Shown: positions 60,284 to 64,000 of the stretch, piece after piece
Layout of the letters: every line of letters starts with the position of its first letter
How positions within the stretch are numbered: the first letter of the stretch is position 1
From: JABMQB01 sp963677475
GTDB taxonomy: Bacteria; Bacteroidota; Bacteroidia; Bacteroidales; Prolixibacteraceae
Assembly: GCA_963677475.2 (NCBI GenBank)
Contig: CAXXQD010000018.1
Coordinates: forward strand, 124,001-188,000
Length of the DNA: 64,000 bases
Direction: 5' to 3'
Position numbers and translations under genes: made by a program
Notes under the pieces: generated by a model
Databases searched by the model: none
What the model saw: the letters and a program-made list of their open reading frames with translations, nothing else
Told to the model about the DNA's origin: nothing

Positions 60284-61735
60284 GTGTCGAAAAGTGAGAA
60301 AGATGATATTACCGAGAAAGTATTATTGTTAGTGGGGTCTCAAGTCACTGATAATCAGGTAAATAATGCCGAAAGGATTATCAATGGTATTTTTCACGAA
60401 AAAGGATTCTTAAATACAGAGGTAAATATTATTCAGCGCGATGATACCACCAAGAACAACAGTATAATCCTGGATATTTATGTGGATAAGAAAGAGAAAG
60501 TTAAAATCAACGATATTATTATCCATGGAAATGAAAATGTAAAGAGTGGATTACTCGAACGTTCCATGAAAAAAACAAAAGCTAAGAAAATAAAGAACTT
60601 CTTTAGCTCCAAAAAGTTTTTAGCAGAGAAATTTGAAGAAGATAAAATTAACCTGATAAAAAAATACAACGAGAAAGGTTATCGGGATGCAATTATAATT
60701 GAGGATTCTGTAAAAAAGGCAGAGGATAATCGTGTGGACATCGAACTTTGGGTCGAAGAAGGCAATAAGTACTATTTCAGGGATATTAAGTGGGTTGGAA
60801 ATACGGTTTACCCAAGCGATTATCTCGGGGCAGTACTTGGGATTAAAAAAGGCGATGTTTTTGACCAGAAATTATTGACCAAAAGGTTAAGTGAAGATGA
60901 AGACGGTGTTAATAACCAATACCTCGATAACGGCTATTTGTTTTTCTCACTTGATCCGATTGAGGTAAATGTCACCTCCGATTCCATCGACTTTGAGATG
61001 AGGATGTTTGAAGGGAAACAGGCAACAATTAACCGGGTTTTGATTAGTGGAAACACAAAAACCCATGAACATGTTGCTCGTAGGGAGTTAAGAACTTATC
61101 CGGGAGATCTTTTTAGCAAAAGTAATATTATGCGTTCCTACAGGGAATTATCGCAGCTTGGGCATTTTGACCCGGAAGCAATTAATCCCGATGTAATTCC
61201 GCACCCGGAAGATGGGACAGTGGATATTAACTATCAATTGCAAGAAAAGGCGAATGATCAGATTGAACTTTCAGGTGGTTGGGGAGCCGGTATGTTTGTC
61301 GGTTCGGTTGGGCTTAAGTTCGCAAACTTCTCTGTACGGAATATTTTTAATAAAGAAGCATGGAGACCATTGCCAACAGGTGATGGGCAAACATTAAGTT
61401 TACGGTATCAAACCAGTGGAAAATACTATAAAACAGTAAGCCTTTCGTTTACCGAACCTTGGTTAGGGGGCAAAAAACCCAATAGCTTATCTGTATCCTG
61501 TCGTATTCAAAAATTAACTATAGTGCCAACCGATATAACTCTAACTATGGTGGCTACGGTGGCTACGGCGGTTATGGTGGCTATGGTGGTTACGGTGGTT
61601 ATGGAGGTTATGGTGGCTATGGTGGTTACGGTGGTTATGGTTACGGCGGTTATGGCGGCTACGGTTATGGAAATTATGGATACACGGAGGATACCGATCC
61701 ATCAGACGATCAAATTTGGGCTACCTCAGCTTTAG
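60284..61735 (+). CDS. BamA middle fragment (POTRA domains and start of barrel)
   Basis: The longest of the three open pieces of bamA (483 codons from a GTG). It carries POTRA modules (VKINDIIIHGNENVKSGLLERSM, NKYYFRDIKWVGNTVY, ATINRVLISGNTKTHEH) and the first barrel strands (QIELSGGWGAGMFVGSVGL, SFTEPWLGGKKPN). After about residue 405 the frame is wrong: the Val/Met/Ala-rich tail is the shifted reading of the Gly-Tyr repeat. The tail is an artefact of the frame change. Confidence 0.6.
   Translation: MSKSEKDDITEKVLLLVGSQVTDNQVNNAERIINGIFHEKGFLNTEVNIIQRDDTTKNNSIILDIYVDKKEKVKINDIIIHGNENVKSGLLERSMKKTKAKKIKNFFSSKKFLAEKFEEDKINLIKKYNEKGYRDAIIIEDSVKKAEDNRVDIELWVEEGNKYYFRDIKWVGNTVYPSDYLGAVLGIKKGDVFDQKLLTKRLSEDEDGVNNQYLDNGYLFFSLDPIEVNVTSDSIDFEMRMFEGKQATINRVLISGNTKTHEHVARRELRTYPGDLFSKSNIMRSYRELSQLGHFDPEAINPDVIPHPEDGTVDINYQLQEKANDQIELSGGWGAGMFVGSVGLKFANFSVRNIFNKEAWRPLPTGDGQTLSLRYQTSGKYYKTVSLSFTEPWLGGKKPNSLSVSCRIQKLTIVPTDITLTMVATVATAVMVAMVVTVVMEVMVAMVVTVVMVTAVMAATVMEIMDTRRIPIHQTIKFGLPQL
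61546..61683 (+). repeat. Gly-Tyr-rich low-complexity tract in bamA
   Basis: In the barrel frame the tract reads (GGY) repeated about a dozen times, then GYGGYGGYGYGNYGY. The DNA is an imperfect 9-bp/18-bp tandem repeat of GGTGGCTAC-like units. It falls between barrel strands, so it probably forms an extended external or periplasmic loop. Such DNA is prone to length change. Confidence 0.8.
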
Positions 61736-61737
61736 CC

Positions 61738-62577
61738 TTGGGGTATGGATACAGGTTATCCTGGCCAGATGATTATTTTACCGTGTACCATGAATTATCA
61801 ATGGAGCATTACAACCTTCAAAACATGGGAAGTTATTTCTATTTTCTTGCTGACGATAATGGCGAAGTGAACGGAACATTTAACAACTTAAGTTTTAAAA
61901 CTGCTTTCGGCCGTAATTCTGTTGACAATCCTTTGTATTCAAGAAGTGGTTCGAATGTATCACTTTCCATGAAAATTACCCCGCCATTCTCGTGGTTTGA
62001 TGGTATTGATGCCAGTCGGGACGATGTATCAAATGCGGATAAATTTAAATGGATTGAATACCATAAATGGCTCTTAAAAGGACAACACTATAATTCTGTT
62101 TCGAAAAATCGGAACCTGGTGCTTAAAACGGCGTATGAATTTGGATTTTTAGGATATTACGATGAAAACCGACGTTCTCCCTTCGAAGGGTTTATTGTTG
62201 GTGGATCAGGTATGTCTGGATATAATATTTATGGTACCGATTACGTTGCATTACGTGGATATAAAGATTATAGCCTGAGCCCGAGTAACGGTTCAAGTAT
62301 GTATTCTAAATTTACAATGGAATTGCGGTACCCGGTTACACTGAAACCAAGTGCAACCATTTACGGACTTGCATTTTTGGAGGCTGGTAATGCTGAAACA
62401 AGTTTTAGGGATTATAACCCATTTAAGTTGAAAAGGTCTGCCGGAATAGGCGTGAGGATTTATCTTCCAATGTTTGGTTTGATGGGAATTGATTGGGGGT
62501 ATGGATTTGACGATATTGTGGGGCAGCCTGATGCCAGTGGAAGCCAATTCCATTTTGTTATCGGCCAGCAGTTCTAG
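61738..62577 (+). CDS. BamA C-terminal fragment (beta-barrel)
   Basis: 279 codons in the third frame covering the rest of the barrel (LGYGYRLSWPDDYFTVYHELS, RSPFEGFIVGGSGMSGYNIYG with the G-G-x-x-G region, YKDYSLSP, FTMELRYPVTLKPSATIYGLAF) and ending FVIGQQF with the terminal Phe of outer-membrane barrels. The frame is open upstream into the Gly-Tyr tract, so it is the continuation of bamA. Confidence 0.65.
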   Translation: MGYGYRLSWPDDYFTVYHELSMEHYNLQNMGSYFYFLADDNGEVNGTFNNLSFKTAFGRNSVDNPLYSRSGSNVSLSMKITPPFSWFDGIDASRDDVSNADKFKWIEYHKWLLKGQHYNSVSKNRNLVLKTAYEFGFLGYYDENRRSPFEGFIVGGSGMSGYNIYGTDYVALRGYKDYSLSPSNGSSMYSKFTMELRYPVTLKPSATIYGLAFLEAGNAETSFRDYNPFKLKRSAGIGVRIYLPMFGLMGIDWGYGFDDIVGQPDASGSQFHFVIGQQF

Positions 62578-62637
62578 TAGTTACGGATTTGGCTCGGTAT
62601 TTGAATATTGGTTAACGTTCAATTAAAATAATAAGTC

Positions 62638-63153
62638 ATGAAGAAAATAGGTTTAATACTTTTAATTTTGGTTTTTGCAATTGGAACCGGATTTGCCCAG
62701 AAGTATGCATATGTGGATACCGAATATATTTTGGAAAATATTCCGGCATATAAAGCAGCACAGGATCAATTGAATCAATTGTCGAGGCAATACCAAAAAG
62801 AACTTGAAACGATGCATGCCGAAGTGGAACAAATGTATCAGGATTTTCAGGCAGAAAGCGTTTTGCTTTCGGAAGATATGAAAAGAAAACGGGAAGATGT
62901 TATTATCTCGAAAGAGAAAGAATACAAACAATTGCAACGTAAATATTTTGGACAAGATGGCGATTTGTATAAAAAACGGCAAAGTTTGGTGAAGCCAATT
63001 CAAGACGATATTTTTAATGCCGTTTCCGAATTGGCAAACGATGGAAGCTACGCTGTTATTTTTGATAAAGCAGGCGGCGTTTCGATGCTTTATACCAATC
63101 CAAAATACGATCTTAGCGATCAGGTTTTACAAAAACTTGGATATAAAAATTAA
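62638..63153 (+). CDS. OmpH/Skp family periplasmic chaperone
   Basis: A 171-residue exported protein with a signal peptide ending GTGFAQ. It has the OmpH/Skp shape: a start strand KYAYVDTEYILENIPAYKAAQ, a long coiled coil (about 45-125) and C-terminal AVIFDKAGGVSMLYTNPKYDLSDQVLQKL. Skp-type chaperones hold unfolded outer-membrane proteins in the periplasm for BamA. First of two tandem copies directly after bamA. Confidence 0.93.
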   Translation: MKKIGLILLILVFAIGTGFAQKYAYVDTEYILENIPAYKAAQDQLNQLSRQYQKELETMHAEVEQMYQDFQAESVLLSEDMKRKREDVIISKEKEYKQLQRKYFGQDGDLYKKRQSLVKPIQDDIFNAVSELANDGSYAVIFDKAGGVSMLYTNPKYDLSDQVLQKLGYKN

Positions 63154-63191
63154 TTTCTATATTTGACCAAAAATTTAAACTCAACTTGATT

Positions 63192-63710
63192 ATGAGACAT
63201 TTATTAAAGACACTACTTATAGCACTTTTTGTGGTTGCTACAGTAAGTTTTGCGAGTGCACAAGCTCCAAAATTCGGGCACATTGACCTGCAAGCCCTTA
63301 TTCAAATTATGCCTGAAAGAGCAAAATCTGAGGCAGAGTTTAAAAAGTTCCAGGACGAATTGCAGGGGCAAATGGATGTGATGCAGGAAGAATACTCCAA
63401 AAAACTGGAAGAATTTCAGGCAAAACAAGATTCTGTTTCTGATTTTATAAAGAATGCACTTGCTTCCGACCTTCAGGACCTAACACAAAGAATCCAGAAT
63501 TTTAACCAGGTTGCACAAACGCAAATGCAAACAAAACAAAATGAATTGCTTGCACCAATATTCAAAAAAGCTGAAGATGCAGTTCAGGCTGTTGGAAAAG
63601 AACAAGGCCTCCTGTATGTTTTTGATGTAGGGACAAGGGTATTGATCTATAAATCAAACGACAGTATGGATATACTTCCTTTGGTAAAAACAAAACTTGG
63701 AATTCAATAA
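63192..63710 (+). CDS. OmpH/Skp family periplasmic chaperone, second copy
   Basis: A 172-residue exported protein from the ATG at 63192 (the frame also opens at a TTG two codons earlier). Signal peptide to about residue 23 (SFASAQA), then the same plan as the preceding gene: KFGHIDLQALIQIMPERAKSEAEF, a coiled coil (about 50-125) and GLLYVFDVGTRVLIY. Tandem ompH copies after bamA are usual in Bacteroidota. Confidence 0.93.
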   Translation: MRHLLKTLLIALFVVATVSFASAQAPKFGHIDLQALIQIMPERAKSEAEFKKFQDELQGQMDVMQEEYSKKLEEFQAKQDSVSDFIKNALASDLQDLTQRIQNFNQVAQTQMQTKQNELLAPIFKKAEDAVQAVGKEQGLLYVFDVGTRVLIYKSNDSMDILPLVKTKLGIQ

Positions 63711-63733
63711 GAAACAAGATACAATTTATGAAA

Positions 63734-63768
63734 GGCCATTTTCAATTTAATTTGAAGATGGCTTTTTT
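63734..63768 (+). terminator. Intrinsic terminator after the second ompH gene
   Basis: GCCATTTTCAA and TTTGAAGATGGC form a long stem with a short A/T loop, followed by six T's. Confidence 0.75.
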
Positions 63769-63794
63769 GATTATATTGTGCACGATTTTATAAT

Positions 63795-64000
63795 ATGGGC
63801 AAACAATATTCACCAATAGGGGTTTTTGATTCGGGTTACGGAGGTTTAACAGTTCTAAAAGAGCTAAAAAAACAACTTCCTGAATATGACTATATTTATC
63901 TGGGCGACAACGCCAGAAATCCTTATGGTACCCGTTCTTTCGAAATGGTATATCAATATACCCTGGAGGCGGTCAAAAAATTGTTTGAGCTGGGTTGCAA
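63795..64000 (+). CDS. murI: Glutamate racemase (partial, runs off right edge)
   Basis: The N-terminal 68 residues of MurI, which interconverts L- and D-glutamate for peptidoglycan. PIGVFDSGYGGLTVLKEL holds the first catalytic region (Asp-Ser of the FDSG motif), followed by YIYLGDNARNPYGTRS. The second catalytic Cys lies beyond the window. Start ATG at 63795; it follows the ompH terminator by about 27 bp. Confidence 0.92.
   Translation, partial: MGKQYSPIGVFDSGYGGLTVLKELKKQLPEYDYIYLGDNARNPYGTRSFEMVYQYTLEAVKKLFELGC

Larger units (their letters stand above)
59917..62577 (+). pseudogene. bamA: Outer membrane assembly factor BamA, split by two frameshifts
   Basis: The region reads as one BamA (about 886 residues; POTRA domains then a beta-barrel) only if two single-base indels are allowed. 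The first frame opens MRKTIILLFCLAIT with a signal peptide and stops after the six-T run at 59997-60002. Removing one T joins it to YYDSPKTYTIADVTI, the usual POTRA-1 start. The second break, near 61497 (TCCTG, where TCCCTG would fit), leads out of frame just before a Gly-Tyr-rich stretch. The last frame carries the barrel to the terminal Phe (FVIGQQF). BamA is essential, so sequencing or assembly errors at homopolymers are likely; a true lesion is possible only with a second copy. Neighbours uppS and ompH support the identity. Confidence 0.88.

Overview
The window comes from a member of the Bacteroidota, probably a free-living Bacteroidales/Marinilabiliales-type anaerobe or facultative anaerobe. 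The evidence is a SusC/SusD pair, a T9SS C-terminal sorting domain, a TAnnTTTG-type promoter, mitochondrial-like TCA genes, and the block pdxJ / CBS protein / nadK / DUF6089 / uppS / bamA / ompH / ompH / murI. The genus cannot be settled from the sequence alone.

Layout. 1-3144 (minus strand): a TetR-type regulator, a LolA-like outer-membrane lipoprotein-sorting protein and two FtsX/MacB-type permeases (the second runs off the left edge), with two operator-like repeats upstream. 3371-4803: a Tat-exported Gfo/Idh/MocA oxidoreductase and a tRNA-Gly. 4858-15841 (minus): a nutrient-uptake region with SusC, SusD, a T9SS cargo protein, two related PQQ-type beta-propellers and a serine-hydrolase-fold protein whose SxxK motif is changed to CTAH. 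16101-19367: a lipoprotein esterase, a methyltransferase, small membrane proteins and an ECF sigma factor.

19660-30978 (minus) is the standout: six co-oriented, tightly packed or overlapping genes. In transcription order they encode a b-type cytochrome-like membrane protein, an FeS/FAD oxidoreductase, a 20-CxxCH cytochrome, a 1702-residue protein with 70 CxxCH motifs (48 in eight 142-residue repeats), an outer-membrane beta-barrel and an OB-fold-like lipoprotein. I read this as a quinone-to-surface electron conduit built on a very large, recently expanded multiheme cytochrome. A 14-bp perfect palindrome lies upstream.

31473-37356: a YkgJ-type cysteine-cluster protein, a GH3 beta-glycosidase with a PA14 insertion, and a sigma factor with two envelope proteins. 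37594-45684 (minus): a TCA operon of aconitase, a human-IDH1-like NADP isocitrate dehydrogenase, a second isocitrate dehydrogenase whose coenzyme residues look NAD-type, and citrate synthase, interrupted by an IS3 element and a four-helix-bundle gene. 45908-50109 (minus): a GH29 alpha-L-fucosidase, a prokaryotic pentameric ligand-gated ion channel, a small lectin-like protein and a GLUG-repeat protein. 50578-54603: GTP cyclohydrolase I, an orphan histidine kinase and 4-alpha-glucanotransferase. 54604-54934 is full of dispersed repeats.

54935-64000 is the conserved envelope and cofactor block. Within it, bamA is split into three frames by two apparent single-base indels and carries a Gly-Tyr-rich low-complexity insert. 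No CRISPR array, rRNA operon or prophage was seen.
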